From Flavobacterium sp. LHD-85 (GTDB lineage: Bacteria > Bacteroidota > Bacteroidia > Flavobacteriales > Flavobacteriaceae): a DNA stretch of 64,000 nucleotides. The stretch covers positions 496,001-560,000 of the forward strand of contig NZ_JAVFVR010000001.1 of assembly GCF_030929595.1 (NCBI RefSeq), written 5' to 3'. The notes under the pieces were generated by a model, which worked only from the letters and a program-made list of their open reading frames with translations, was not told where the DNA came from and did no database searches. Position 1 is the stretch's first letter. Each line of letters opens with the position of its first letter. A program made the position numbers and the translations under genes. This document shows positions 19,057-28,041 of this stretch, piece after piece.

Positions 19057-19731
19057 TTATTCGTTTATACGATACCCCACATTTCGAACCGTCTCAAACC
19101 AATCTATAGAAGTATGTTTATCTAATTTTTTGCGAAGATTTCGAACATGAACATCTATAAAATTGGAATCTGAATTCACCTCCAATATATCTCCCCAAAT
19201 ATGCTCGGTCAATTGCAATCTTGTAATAACACGGTTTTTGTTGAGAACCAAATACTGAAAAATATCAAATTCTTTTTTGGTAAGGCTTAACGGAATTTCA
19301 TTAAAACTCACTTTATAATCCTGAAGCTGCAATAAAAAGCCGTGAATACTTAAATTGTTTAAAGTAAAACCGTGAATCCTGCGAATTACAGCAAACAGTC
19401 TTGCTGCTAGTTCTGTTAGAGCAAACGGTTTTGTGAGATAATCATCGGCTCCAAGATGAAGCCCGTTAATTCTGTCATCCAATTCTCCGCGTGCTGTAAG
19501 TACTATTACCGCAATCTTTGATTTTGTTTTTCGAATCGTCTGCAAAACCTCAAAACCATCACCATCAGGCAAACCCAAATCCAACAACATGGCATCATAA
19601 TCATTACTTCCGAATTCTTCCAAAGCATCGGCACAATTATTTGCAATTTTACAGATATAACCTGCTTTGCACAGAAAATCATAAACTTCTACAGCAAGTT
19701 CTTTATTATCTTCAACAATTAAAACATTCAT
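19057..19731 (-). CDS. OmpR/PhoB-family response regulator
   Basis: 224 aa from the ATG at 19731 (MNVLIVEDNK); an upstream TTG only adds seven residues. Receiver domain: acidic pair ED, phospho-acceptor in MLLDLGLPDGDG, switch Thr in VLTARGE, KPFAL. C-terminal winged helix: LTKKEFDIFQYLV, NSDSNFIDVHVRNLRKKLD, IRTVRNVGYR-like end VRNVGYRIN. Cotranscribed with the kinase. Tandem 11-bp repeats upstream of both flanking small genes are candidate binding sites. Confidence 0.95.
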   Translation of the reverse strand: MNVLIVEDNKELAVEVYDFLCKAGYICKIANNCADALEEFGSNDYDAMLLDLGLPDGDGFEVLQTIRKTKSKIAVIVLTARGELDDRINGLHLGADDYLTKPFALTELAARLFAVIRRIHGFTLNNLSIHGFLLQLQDYKVSFNEIPLSLTKKEFDIFQYLVLNKNRVITRLQLTEHIWGDILEVNSDSNFIDVHVRNLRKKLDKHTSIDWFETVRNVGYRINE

Positions 19732-19809
19732 AAACAAGGCATTTAAGCACAACTAAAATTAATCAATTATCAAAAGTCCAGCTGCACATTATTAAAAAAT
19801 TAACGAATG

Positions 19810-19839
19810 AAAAAAGCTGACAAATTTCTTCATCAGCTT
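19810..19839 (-). terminator. terminator of small secreted gene 2
   Basis: AAGCTGA/TCAGCTT stem with a 12-nt loop, followed by TTTT on the minus strand. Confidence 0.65.
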
Positions 19840-19916
19840 CTTCAATCGCATTCTCATAATCATTATTCCTGTTTTGCCTTCGTTACAATGCTTCGAAAAC
19901 AAAACGAGAGCAATTT

Positions 19917-20129
19917 TTATTTTTTAGCTTTTGGGGTTTCTGGTTTAGTCGCTTCTGTTTTTGGAGCTTCAGCTTTTACTGATTTTGCTTTTTTATCAGA
20001 TTTGTGTTTAGGATGTTTGGTTGCTTTTACTTCTTTTGCAGGAGCATCTTTACCATCTTTTGCAGGAAATGCGTGAACCATTGCACTTGTTCCTAAAACT
20101 GCCACTAGTAACATTAATAAATTTCTCAT
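19917..20129 (-). CDS. small secreted Lys/Ala-rich protein (paralogue of 17425..17613)
   Basis: 70 aa. Signal peptide MRNLLMLLVAVLGTSAMVHA; mature part of about 50 residues rich in K, A, P, E and T, ending ETPKAKK. Same architecture and same operator-promoter layout as the protein at 17425..17613; the two genes bracket the regulator-kinase pair. A longer frame on the opposite strand has no signal peptide and was rejected. Function unknown; coregulation by the adjacent two-component system is inferred from the shared repeats. Confidence 0.8.
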   Translation of the reverse strand: MRNLLMLLVAVLGTSAMVHAFPAKDGKDAPAKEVKATKHPKHKSDKKAKSVKAEAPKTEATKPETPKAKK

Positions 20130-20171
20130 GATTTCTAAGATTTAAGAATTAATACCTTTTATTTTACAGAT

Positions 20172-20206
20172 CAAAATTACCTTCGCAACATGAAGAGAAA
20201 ATGAAG
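20172..20206 (-). promoter_or_regulatory. promoter with tandem 11-bp operator, small secreted gene 2
   Basis: -7 box TAATTTTG (20172..20179). Repeats on the minus strand: CTTCATTTTCT (20196..20206) and CTTCATGTTGC (20185..20195), 11 bp apart, starting 27 nt before the -7 box, the same geometry as at 17656..17690. Confidence 0.65.
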
Positions 20207-20253
20207 AAATCCCTGAATAAAAAATTTTAACTTGATATTAACGCTTTGCAGAT

Positions 20254-20389
20254 TTTTACCATATAAGTTATATAAGTTCATTTAAAAATTCTGCGTCAAT
20301 ACTATTTATCATAACGATTAGACGCAATGCGATGTGTCTAATCGTTATGCATATTGCTAAAATGAACTTATATAACTTATATGGTAAAA
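20254..20389. repeat. 136-bp nested palindrome, MITE-like
   Basis: Perfect 30-bp terminal inverted repeats (20254..20283 and 20360..20389; core ACCATATAAGTTATATAAG) enclose a second perfect 14-bp inverted repeat, CATAACGATTAGAC (20310..20323) and its complement (20336..20349). It fills most of the gap between the small secreted gene and polA. No coding capacity. A related degenerate copy is at 57419..57550. Confidence 0.7.
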
Positions 20390-20452
20390 TTTTTCATTTT
20401 TGACAATTTTTGAGAACTCAATTGTTTATTTTTACAGACTAATATTTTTAAT

Positions 20453-23287
20453 ATGTCAACTCAAAAACGCCTTTTTCTTCTAGATGCTTATGCATTAATT
20501 TTTCGCGGTTATTATGCTTTTATAAAAAACCCGAGAATCAACTCAAAAGGAATGGATACATCTGCAATTATGGGTTTTATGAACTCACTTCTAGATGTTA
20601 TTAAAAGAGAAAAACCAGATCATTTGGCCGTTGCTTTTGATAAAGGCGGTAGTCATGTAAGATCTGAAATGTTTGTTGATTACAAAGCAAACCGTGACGA
20701 AACTCCAGAAGCAATTAAAATTGCTGTTCCCTATATTCAAGAGTTATTAAGAGCCATGCATATTCCGATTATCGAACTTGCAGGCTGTGAAGCCGATGAT
20801 TTGATTGGAACAATTGCCAAACAAGCCGAAAAACAAAACTATCAAGTGTTTATGGTAACACCCGATAAAGATTTTGCACAATTGGTTTCTGAAAATATCT
20901 TTATGTACAAACCTGCCCGAATGGGTAACGGAATCGAAATTTGGGGAATTCCTGAGGTTTTGGCAAAATTTGAAATTGAAAGACCTGAACAAGTAATTGA
21001 TTTTCTTGGAATGATGGGTGACGCTGTAGATAATATTCCTGGATTGCCTGGTGTTGGTGAAGTAACAGCAAAAAAATTCTTGAAAGAGTTTGGCTCTATG
21101 GAGAATCTTTTGGCTAATACAGACAAGCTAAAAGGTAAAATGAAAGAGAATATCGAAGCGAATAAAGAAAAAGGAATCCTTTCTAAAAAACTTGCTGCAA
21201 TTATTACAGATTGCGATGTTACTTTTAACGAAGAAGATTACGAACTTTCTCGCCCAGATATCGAAAAAACAGATGCTATTTTTCAAGAACTAGAATTTAG
21301 AAGAATGGCGGAGCAATTTGACAATTTGTTTAAAACAGATGGCGCTCAGACTGCTACTGCAGCTACAGATGCAAAACCAGCTAAAAAAGCTGCCGCTAAA
21401 AATGAAGACCAATTTGATCTTTTTGGAGGCACAGAAGAGGAAGACACAGACACTCCAAGAACTTCTTTTTATAATACTTTAGAAAACACCGAGCATTTTT
21501 ACCAAACCATTCAAGGCGATTTAGGCATTAAAATGCTTTTGCAGAATCTGCAAAAACAATCTTCAGTTTGTTTTGATACTGAAACCACAGGAATCGATGC
21601 TTTGCATGCAGAATTGGTTGGAATGTCATTTTCTTACGAAAAAGGAAAAGCATTCTATGTTCCGTTTCCAGAAAATCAGGAAGAAGCAAAAGCTTTGGTA
21701 GAAAAATTTGTTCCGTTTTTTGAAAATGAAAACATTGAGAAAATCGGTCAAAATTTAAAATACGATTTAAAGATCCTTTCTAATTACGGCGTAACTGTAA
21801 AAGGAAAGCTTTTTGATACTATGATTGCACATTATCTGATTAACCCAGATATGCGTCACAATATGGATATTTTGGCAGAAACTTATTTGAAATATTCTCC
21901 AAAATCAATTGAAACATTAATTGGTAAAAAAGGAAAAAATCAGCTTAATATGCGTGACGTTCCTTTGGAAGATATTAAAGAATATGCTGCCGAAGATGCC
22001 GATATTACGTTACAATTGAAAGAAATCTTCACAACTCAATTAGACAAAACCGAAACCAAAAAGTTATTTGATGAAATCGAAATTCCTTTAGTAAGTGTTT
22101 TAGCCGATATGGAAATGGAAGGTATTCGTCTAGACGTTGATTTCTTAAATCAAATGTCGAAAGAAATGGATGTCGAAATCAAATCTTTAGAACAGAAAAT
22201 TTACGAAACAGCTGGTGAAAAATTCAATTTGGCCTCTCCAAAACAATTAGGAGATGTTTTATTTGACAAACTAAAAATTGGTGGAGCAAAACAAAAGAAA
22301 ACCAAAACGGGGCAATATGCAACTGGCGAGGAAGTTTTGACTTATTTGGCAAATGACAACCCAATCGTAAAAGATATTTTGGATTGGCGCCAAATGGTAA
22401 AACTGCAAAGCACTTATATTTTAGCTTTACCAGAACAGGTTGACAAAAAGACTTTACGCGTTCATACCGATTATATGCAGGCTGTTGCTGCAACTGGACG
22501 TTTGAGCTCTAATAATCCAAACTTACAGAACATCCCGATTCGTACCGAAAGAGGCCGTCAGATTCGTAAAGCTTTTGTTGCACGCGATGAAAACCATACT
22601 TTAATCTCTGCCGATTACTCGCAAATTGAATTGCGAATTATTGCAGCTCTAAGTGGCGAAGAAAATATGATTAAAGCTTTCCAAAACGGAGAAGACATTC
22701 ACAGAGCAACCGCTGCAAAGGTTTTTAATGTTGCTTTAGAAGAAGTTTCCCGCGAACAAAGAAGCAATGCTAAAACAGTAAACTTCGGAATTATCTATGG
22801 TGTTTCCGCTTTTGGTTTAAGTAGCCAAACTTCACTTTCTAGAAGTGAAAGTGCCGCTTTGATCGATGCGTACTACAAAACATATCCACGTCTTAAATCT
22901 TATATTTCTGAACAAGTTGAATTTGCTCGTGAAAAAGGTTATGTACAAACTATTTTAGGGCGTCGCAGATATTTAAAAGACATTAATTCTGCCAATGCCG
23001 TTGTAAGAAGCGCCGCAGAACGAAATGCCGTAAATGCACCAATTCAAGGAAGTGCTGCCGATGTGATCAAAATTGCCATGATCAACATTCATAAAAAACT
23101 TCGTGACGAAAACTGGAAGTCTAAAATGCTTCTTCAGGTGCATGATGAGCTCGTGTTCGATGTCCACAATGATGAACTCGAAAAAATCCAACCAATGATT
23201 AAACACGAAATGGAAAATGCTTTCAAAATGTCGGTTCCTTTGGAAGTAGAACTTGGTTTAGGAAAAGATTGGTTAGAAGCGCACTAA
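20453..23287 (+). CDS. polA: DNA polymerase I
   Basis: 944 aa, three complete domains. 5'-nuclease (1-290): LLDAYALIFRGYYAF, AGCEADDLIGT, GLPGVGEVTAKKF. 3'-5' exonuclease (about 350-530) with proofreading residues intact: CFDTETTG, KYDLKIL, EDADIT. Polymerase (about 560-944): motif A SADYSQIELRIIA, motif B RSNAKTVNFGIIYG, motif C QVHDELVFDV. Gap filling, primer removal and repair. Confidence 0.98.
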   Translation: MSTQKRLFLLDAYALIFRGYYAFIKNPRINSKGMDTSAIMGFMNSLLDVIKREKPDHLAVAFDKGGSHVRSEMFVDYKANRDETPEAIKIAVPYIQELLRAMHIPIIELAGCEADDLIGTIAKQAEKQNYQVFMVTPDKDFAQLVSENIFMYKPARMGNGIEIWGIPEVLAKFEIERPEQVIDFLGMMGDAVDNIPGLPGVGEVTAKKFLKEFGSMENLLANTDKLKGKMKENIEANKEKGILSKKLAAIITDCDVTFNEEDYELSRPDIEKTDAIFQELEFRRMAEQFDNLFKTDGAQTATAATDAKPAKKAAAKNEDQFDLFGGTEEEDTDTPRTSFYNTLENTEHFYQTIQGDLGIKMLLQNLQKQSSVCFDTETTGIDALHAELVGMSFSYEKGKAFYVPFPENQEEAKALVEKFVPFFENENIEKIGQNLKYDLKILSNYGVTVKGKLFDTMIAHYLINPDMRHNMDILAETYLKYSPKSIETLIGKKGKNQLNMRDVPLEDIKEYAAEDADITLQLKEIFTTQLDKTETKKLFDEIEIPLVSVLADMEMEGIRLDVDFLNQMSKEMDVEIKSLEQKIYETAGEKFNLASPKQLGDVLFDKLKIGGAKQKKTKTGQYATGEEVLTYLANDNPIVKDILDWRQMVKLQSTYILALPEQVDKKTLRVHTDYMQAVAATGRLSSNNPNLQNIPIRTERGRQIRKAFVARDENHTLISADYSQIELRIIAALSGEENMIKAFQNGEDIHRATAAKVFNVALEEVSREQRSNAKTVNFGIIYGVSAFGLSSQTSLSRSESAALIDAYYKTYPRLKSYISEQVEFAREKGYVQTILGRRRYLKDINSANAVVRSAAERNAVNAPIQGSAADVIKIAMINIHKKLRDENWKSKMLLQVHDELVFDVHNDELEKIQPMIKHEMENAFKMSVPLEVELGLGKDWLEAH

Positions 23288-23307
23288 AAAATAAATTCTT
23301 CATATTT

Positions 23308-23337
23308 AAAAGCTGTTCAATTTTGAATGGCTTTTTT
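23308..23337 (+). terminator. terminator after polA
   Basis: AAAGC-TGTTCAA/TTGAATG-GCTTT interrupted stem followed by TTTT. Confidence 0.75.
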
Positions 23338-23367
23338 TATTCATTAAAAACAACATTGTAAGAATTT

Positions 23368-23375
23368 TACTTTTG
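23368..23375 (+). promoter_or_regulatory. -7 box before the DUF3298-like gene
   Basis: TACTTTTG, perfect TAnnTTTG, 45 nt upstream of the ATG; no clear -33 box. Confidence 0.45.
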
Positions 23376-23419
23376 CTACATTTACAGCTTTATAACCACC
23401 TTTTAAGATTTAAAAGAAA

Positions 23420-24535
23420 ATGAAAAAATATTTTTTCTTCCTGTTTCTGCTTTATTCAACAATTGCAATTTGTCAAAGCAAGATTTATTATCTCGAAGGA
23501 ACTTTAGGTAAAAGCACTATTTTTATGACTGTTCAAGTTTATAAATCGGACAATGAAGCCAATTTAAATGCTGTGTATTTCTACAAAAATTCATTAAAAG
23601 ATATTAAGCTCGAAGGAAAATTAAAAGACAGTAATAATTTCACTTTCTATTTTAAACCTGGCGATAATATTACTGAAAAATTTTACCTTAAAAAATCAGG
23701 TGATAATTTTGATGGATTCTGGTATGATGCCAAAGACAAGCAGTTAGCCGTTCATCTTGAACCTGTAAATTTTGATAATTACAAATCAAATCTCAAAATT
23801 AGATTTGATGACGAACGTTTAAATCTAGTGAAATACAAATTTCTGGAATTCAAAAAACAGAAAACAACACTTTATAACAACAAAGAATTTGTATGGTATT
23901 CTGAAAAACATTGTGATTCAGATTTCTTTAGATTGGGAAGTAATTTTTCAGAGAAAAATAAAACTTTGATTAATCCTATTTTAGAAAAAATACATATTGA
24001 AAACACATTAGCTCAGCTTAATTGTGCGTCTAGTTTCGAATACAGCCAAGGAAAAGGCATTGAAGGCAATTCAACAATTAACTTTTTGAACAATGATTTA
24101 TTAGGTTTTCAAATTTCAATGTTTTGGGATTGCGGAGGTGCTCATCCAGATTTCGGAAGCAGTGGCTATCTTATTGATTTAAGCAACGGAAAGCAATATG
24201 GAATTGATGATATCCTAGCTTTTGACAAAAGCGTGACGGGCGACAGTGAAAATAATTTTGATGCTTTTTCAAAATACAGAAATGATTATTTTGCTCCAAA
24301 ATTATTAGAAATTATCACTTCAATAGAACAATTTAAGAAACCAGATAGTGACGATGACTGTGATTATACGAATGCAGAATACTGGAGATTTGCGGCTTGG
24401 AATTTTACAGAAAAAGGAATTGAATTTACTCCAAGTTTCTACAGAGCGGCCAGAAATTGCGAAGAACCTTATTTAGTTCCTTTTGAAAAATTAAAAAAGT
24501 ACAAGAATCCTAAATTTCCCTATGAGCTTAAATAA
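23420..24535 (+). CDS. secreted protein with DUF3298-like C-terminal region
   Basis: 371 aa. Signal peptide MKKYFFFLFLLYSTIAICQ. Residues 20-120 form a beta-rich region (LEGTLGKSTIFMTVQVY). The C-terminal half has FWDCGGAHPDFGSSGYLIDL, NGKQYGIDDIL and FTEKGIEFTPSFYRAARN, the order of conserved blocks in DUF3298/RsiV-type domains. Periplasmic or surface; function unknown. Monocistronic. Confidence 0.65.
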   Translation: MKKYFFFLFLLYSTIAICQSKIYYLEGTLGKSTIFMTVQVYKSDNEANLNAVYFYKNSLKDIKLEGKLKDSNNFTFYFKPGDNITEKFYLKKSGDNFDGFWYDAKDKQLAVHLEPVNFDNYKSNLKIRFDDERLNLVKYKFLEFKKQKTTLYNNKEFVWYSEKHCDSDFFRLGSNFSEKNKTLINPILEKIHIENTLAQLNCASSFEYSQGKGIEGNSTINFLNNDLLGFQISMFWDCGGAHPDFGSSGYLIDLSNGKQYGIDDILAFDKSVTGDSENNFDAFSKYRNDYFAPKLLEIITSIEQFKKPDSDDDCDYTNAEYWRFAAWNFTEKGIEFTPSFYRAARNCEEPYLVPFEKLKKYKNPKFPYELK

Positions 24536-24540
24536 AAAAA

Positions 24541-24575
24541 ATCCATTCGTTGTGGCGAATGGATTTTTAGTTTTA
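24541..24575. terminator. terminator between convergent genes
   Basis: ATCCATTCG/CGAATGGAT stem; T run on the plus strand and A-rich 5' flank giving Ts on the minus strand. It ends at the LacI gene stop. Confidence 0.8.
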
Positions 24576-25598
24576 TTTTTTTCGAGTTGATTCTCTTTCT
24601 TTCAATTTTGTTTTGATGACGATGGTTTCATATTCAGAAACCGTTCCTTCTGGCTCTTCTAATCTTTCAATTAATCTTTTGGCAGCAACTTCCCCAATTT
24701 CAACTCCATGCTGACTTACTGTAGTCAAACTTGGCGATAAACGTCTTGAAGCTAAAATACCATCTGCAAAACCAATAATAGAAATATCTTCTGGAACTCT
24801 GTATCCTTTTTTCAAACTTACTCGTAAAGCTGCAACTGAATCATTTTCATCCAAAGCAAAAATTCCGTCAATTTTATTGTCAAAAATCGCATCAATTTTA
24901 CTTTTCATATCTTCCTCAGAATCGGTACGAAGAATGATTTTTTCATTTACAGGAATATTATTGTCCGCTAAAGCTTTCAAATATCCATCCGCTCTTAACT
25001 TCCCAACACTCAAGTTATCTACAGAAGATATTAAAGCGATATTTTTACATCCGAGATTAATTAAGTGCTGTGTTGAATTTAATGCTGAATCGAAATCATC
25101 TACAACAACTTTGTCGCAATCTACTTCATCAGCAATACGATCAAACATCACGATTGGTGTTCCGTCGTTAATTATTTCAGAAAAATGATTGTAATCTTGA
25201 AGTTTTTGAGCTTCTTCAGAAACCGAAAGGATAAATCCGTCAATAGTTCCGTTACTCAACATTTCAAGCGTATGGATTTCCTTTTCTAAAGATTCGTTAG
25301 AAATACAGGTAATTACATTATATCCTTTTTTATCGGCAACTTTCTCAATACCGCTAAAAACTTTCGCGAAGAAAGAATTTAGAATATTAGGAATAATTAC
25401 CCCTATCGTTTTGGTTTTACGATTTTTTAAATTTAGACCAATAACATTCGGCTTATAATTTTTGAGTTTGGCATACTCCTTAATCTTAACCTTCGTTTGC
25501 TCACTAATTTCTGGACTGTCATTCAATGCTTTAGACACTGTTGACACAGAAACTCCTAGTTCTTTCGCAATTTGTTTTAGAGTTGCTTTAGCTTTCAT
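24573..25598 (-). CDS. LacI family transcriptional regulator
   Basis: 341 aa. N-terminal HTH TLKQIAKELGVSVSTVSKALN with hinge helix, then a periplasmic-binding-protein-like effector domain (TIGVIIPNILNSFFAKVFSGIE, DGFILSVSEE, GFADGILASRRLSPSLTTVSQ). No sugar-utilisation genes are adjacent, so it probably acts at a distance. -7 TATATTTG at 25623..25630 and TTTG at 25652..25655 (21-bp spacer) form its promoter. Confidence 0.93.
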   Translation of the reverse strand: MKAKATLKQIAKELGVSVSTVSKALNDSPEISEQTKVKIKEYAKLKNYKPNVIGLNLKNRKTKTIGVIIPNILNSFFAKVFSGIEKVADKKGYNVITCISNESLEKEIHTLEMLSNGTIDGFILSVSEEAQKLQDYNHFSEIINDGTPIVMFDRIADEVDCDKVVVDDFDSALNSTQHLINLGCKNIALISSVDNLSVGKLRADGYLKALADNNIPVNEKIILRTDSEEDMKSKIDAIFDNKIDGIFALDENDSVAALRVSLKKGYRVPEDISIIGFADGILASRRLSPSLTTVSQHGVEIGEVAAKRLIERLEEPEGTVSEYETIVIKTKLKERESTRKK

Positions 25599-25805
25599 CT
25601 ATAAAAGTTTATGTAATTAATACAAATATAGTAGAATTACCGAAAATAAAACAAAAAACAACCATTTGTCTTTGAAATTATACTACCTATTCGAAAAAAA
25701 TCTATAAAAGAAGATTATTCTGAAACCGCATCTCCTAAAATTTCGTTAATAATTAAATAGCTAATAACTAAGACCAATGTTGTTAACCTAATAAAAAACT
25801 TGATT

Positions 25806-26552
25806 ATGAAAAACGAAGTTAAAATTCATGAAGTTGACCCTTCACTGAATAGCAGAAGGAGCTTTCTTAAGCTCAGTGGATTAACATTAGTTACCACAGG
25901 TTTGGTTCTTGCTGGCTGCAGCGATAATGACGATGACAACAATATGGAGGACACATCTTTGCCAGGAGTCAGAAATGGCGTTTTTGACCTAGGCTCAGGT
26001 GACTTTGGTGTTCTCACATATGCTTATGCGCTGGAGCAACTAGAAGCAGACTTTTATACTAAGGTCGTAAATTCTACAAGCTTTAATACTGTATTTAATG
26101 ACACTGAGCGTCAAGTTTTGACTGACTTATATCATCACGAAGTAGTACACAGAGATTTTTTCAAAGCGGCTTTGACTGGTGCGCTTCCAGATCCTAGTTC
26201 ACAATTGCTTCCTACTTTGTCTTTTACATATGGTTCTTTAAATTTTAATAGCCGTAACGAAGTTTTGGCTACTGCAAAAGCTCTTGAAGATACAGGTGTC
26301 GCCGCTTATAATGGTGCCGGAAAATTAATTAAAACTGCAGACTACCTATTATTAGCAGGAAAAATTGTTTCTGTTGAAGCTAGACATGCATCTGCCATAA
26401 GAAGTTTGATCAATCCAAATTCTAAAGATTTTGCTGGAGACGATATCATAAATATGTCAACAGGTTTAGATGATGCAAAAGATCCATCTAAAATACTACC
26501 AATTGCTGCCAATTTTATTACTACAAAATTTACAGCTAAATACTTGCCTTAA
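25806..26552 (+). CDS. Tat-exported ferritin-like protein (Ferritin_2)
   Basis: 248 aa from the ATG at 25806; an upstream in-frame TTG is unnecessary. Tat signal SRRSFLKLSG, hydrophobic core and lipobox-like VLAGC, so probably a lipoprotein exported folded. Four-helix ferritin-like domain with carboxylate/His pairs: LEQLEADFY, HHEVVHRDFF, LEDTGVAAY, VEARHASAIR. A di-metal site is likely; iron storage or oxidation activity is not shown. Forms a pair with the next gene, 25 nt downstream. Confidence 0.85.
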   Translation: MKNEVKIHEVDPSLNSRRSFLKLSGLTLVTTGLVLAGCSDNDDDNNMEDTSLPGVRNGVFDLGSGDFGVLTYAYALEQLEADFYTKVVNSTSFNTVFNDTERQVLTDLYHHEVVHRDFFKAALTGALPDPSSQLLPTLSFTYGSLNFNSRNEVLATAKALEDTGVAAYNGAGKLIKTADYLLLAGKIVSVEARHASAIRSLINPNSKDFAGDDIINMSTGLDDAKDPSKILPIAANFITTKFTAKYLP

Positions 26553-26577
26553 TCTTAACCAGTAAAACTTAGAAATT

Positions 26578-27390
26578 ATGAACATTTTAAAATTTATAGA
26601 ATCCTTTACTGATGACAGCTTAATGAACAGTACTGGTTCACGAAGAGACAGTTTTTCACATTTTGGAAATATTGGAAAAAATTTAGCTTTAGCATCAATT
26701 CCTTTCGGATTATCGGCTCTTACCAATAAAGCTTTCGCTAAAGACATTACAGCAACTCCTGCAACTCCAATTGGAGCCCTTCAGTTTGCTTTAACCTTAG
26801 AATATCTCGAAAATGAGTTTTATGCCATGGCTTTAGATTCTGGAGTAATTCCAACTTCTGAAAATGGCGGACGCGATTTAAAAGTATTCCAACAGATTGC
26901 GGATCACGAATCTGATCATGTCAAATTTTTAATTGCTGGCTTGGGCGGTACCGCAAGCCCGAACTTCGTTCCTAAACCAACTTTTGATTTTACAGTTGGA
27001 GGCGCTTTTGATCCTTTTCATGATTACCCAACGTTCTTAGCTTTGGCACAAGCCTTTGAGGATACAGGAGTTAGAGCATATAAAGGACAAGCTGCAAATT
27101 TGATAACAACGCCAGATTTATTGACTGCAGCATTGCAGATTCATTCTGTCGAAGCACGCCATGCTTCTGAAGTTAGAAGATTGAGAGGTTTAAAAGGATG
27201 GATTTCTAATGCCGAAAGAGGCGCTGGTATGCCGGCCGCAACACAAGCCGTTTATGATGGCGAAGGCGTAACCATGCAGGCGGGATTTAATACCGCAACC
27301 GCCTTTGGTGCCGCAGCAGGCTCAGAAGCTTATGATGAGCCACTTACAACACAACAAGTGGTTGATATTGCCAATATATTTATCGTATAA
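26578..27390 (+). CDS. ferritin-like protein, second of a tandem pair
   Basis: 270 aa. N-terminal SRRDSF followed by a hydrophobic stretch ending AFA resembles a Tat signal, weaker than in the upstream gene. Ferritin_2 helices: LTLEYLENEFYAM, HESDHVKFLI, FEDTGVRAYKG, VEARHASEVRRL. Paralogue and probable operon partner of the preceding gene, possibly forming a mixed periplasmic assembly. Substrate and role unproven. Confidence 0.82.
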   Translation: MNILKFIESFTDDSLMNSTGSRRDSFSHFGNIGKNLALASIPFGLSALTNKAFAKDITATPATPIGALQFALTLEYLENEFYAMALDSGVIPTSENGGRDLKVFQQIADHESDHVKFLIAGLGGTASPNFVPKPTFDFTVGGAFDPFHDYPTFLALAQAFEDTGVRAYKGQAANLITTPDLLTAALQIHSVEARHASEVRRLRGLKGWISNAERGAGMPAATQAVYDGEGVTMQAGFNTATAFGAAAGSEAYDEPLTTQQVVDIANIFIV

Positions 27391-27413
27391 TCATTTTTTC
27401 TTTCTAAATATTT

Positions 27414-27448
27414 AACCGTCTTTACTTTATTGTAGAGACGGTTTTTTT
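27414..27448 (+). terminator. terminator of the ferritin-like pair
   Basis: AACCGTCT/AGACGGTT stem followed by a T run. Confidence 0.85.
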
Positions 27449-27511
27449 ATTCATTAAATAATTAAAAAACTGACTACCTGATTTTCAGCAGATAAAATAT
27501 TCTTTCAGGTA

Positions 27512-27542
27512 TTTGGTTTTAAAATAATTAATTGTACTTTTG
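27512..27542 (+). promoter_or_regulatory. promoter of rplM-rpsI
   Basis: TTTG (27512..27515), 19-bp spacer, TACTTTTG (27535..27542): a near-ideal Bacteroidetes promoter. Confidence 0.75.
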
Positions 27543-27562
27543 CATCCCCTTTATTGGGGATG
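27543..27562 (+). promoter_or_regulatory. leader hairpin upstream of rplM
   Basis: CATCCCC, 6-nt loop, GGGGATG, at or next to the predicted transcript 5' end. A ribosomal-protein leader for L13 in Bacteroidia is described in the literature as I recall it; this may be an instance. Confidence 0.45.
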
Positions 27563-27585
27563 GAATGTTTAATTAAAATAATATT

Positions 27586-28041
27586 ATGGACGCATTAAGC
27601 TACAAAACAGTTTCAGCAAGTAAAGCCACTGTAACTAAAGAGTGGATTGTTGTTGACGCTGAAGGTCATAACTTAGGACGTCTTGCTTCTAAAGTTGCAA
27701 TGATTTTAAGAGGTAAGTACAAGCCAAGTTACACACCGCACGTTGACTGTGGAGATAACGTAATTGTTATCAACTCAGAAAAAATTAACCTTACAGGTAC
27801 AAAAATGAATGACAAAATTTACATGCGTCATACAGGTTACCCAGGAGGACAAAGAACTTTAACTGCTAAAGTATTGCAAGCTAAAAATCCAGCTGCATTA
27901 GTAGAAAAAGCTGTAAAAGGTATGTTACCTAAAAACAAATTAGGTGCTGAACTTTTTAGAAATCTAAATGTTGTTGTAGGAGCTGAGCACAAACACGGAG
28001 CTCAAAAACCTAGAACTGTTAACCTAAATGATCTTAAGTAA
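27586..28041 (+). CDS. rplM: 50S ribosomal protein L13
   Basis: 151 aa. Conserved L13 blocks: WIVVDAEGHNLGRLASKVA, GDNVIVINSEKI, YMRHTGYPGG, KGMLPKNKLG. Its TAA shares the A with the rpsI ATG, so the two are translationally coupled in the usual rplM-rpsI operon. Confidence 0.98.
   Translation: MDALSYKTVSASKATVTKEWIVVDAEGHNLGRLASKVAMILRGKYKPSYTPHVDCGDNVIVINSEKINLTGTKMNDKIYMRHTGYPGGQRTLTAKVLQAKNPAALVEKAVKGMLPKNKLGAELFRNLNVVVGAEHKHGAQKPRTVNLNDLK

Noticed and set aside
19807..20076. Plus-strand 89-codon frame opposite the small secreted protein gene
   Set aside because: The minus-strand reading has a clear signal peptide, promoter, terminator and paralogue; the plus-strand product is its Phe/Leu-rich mirror.
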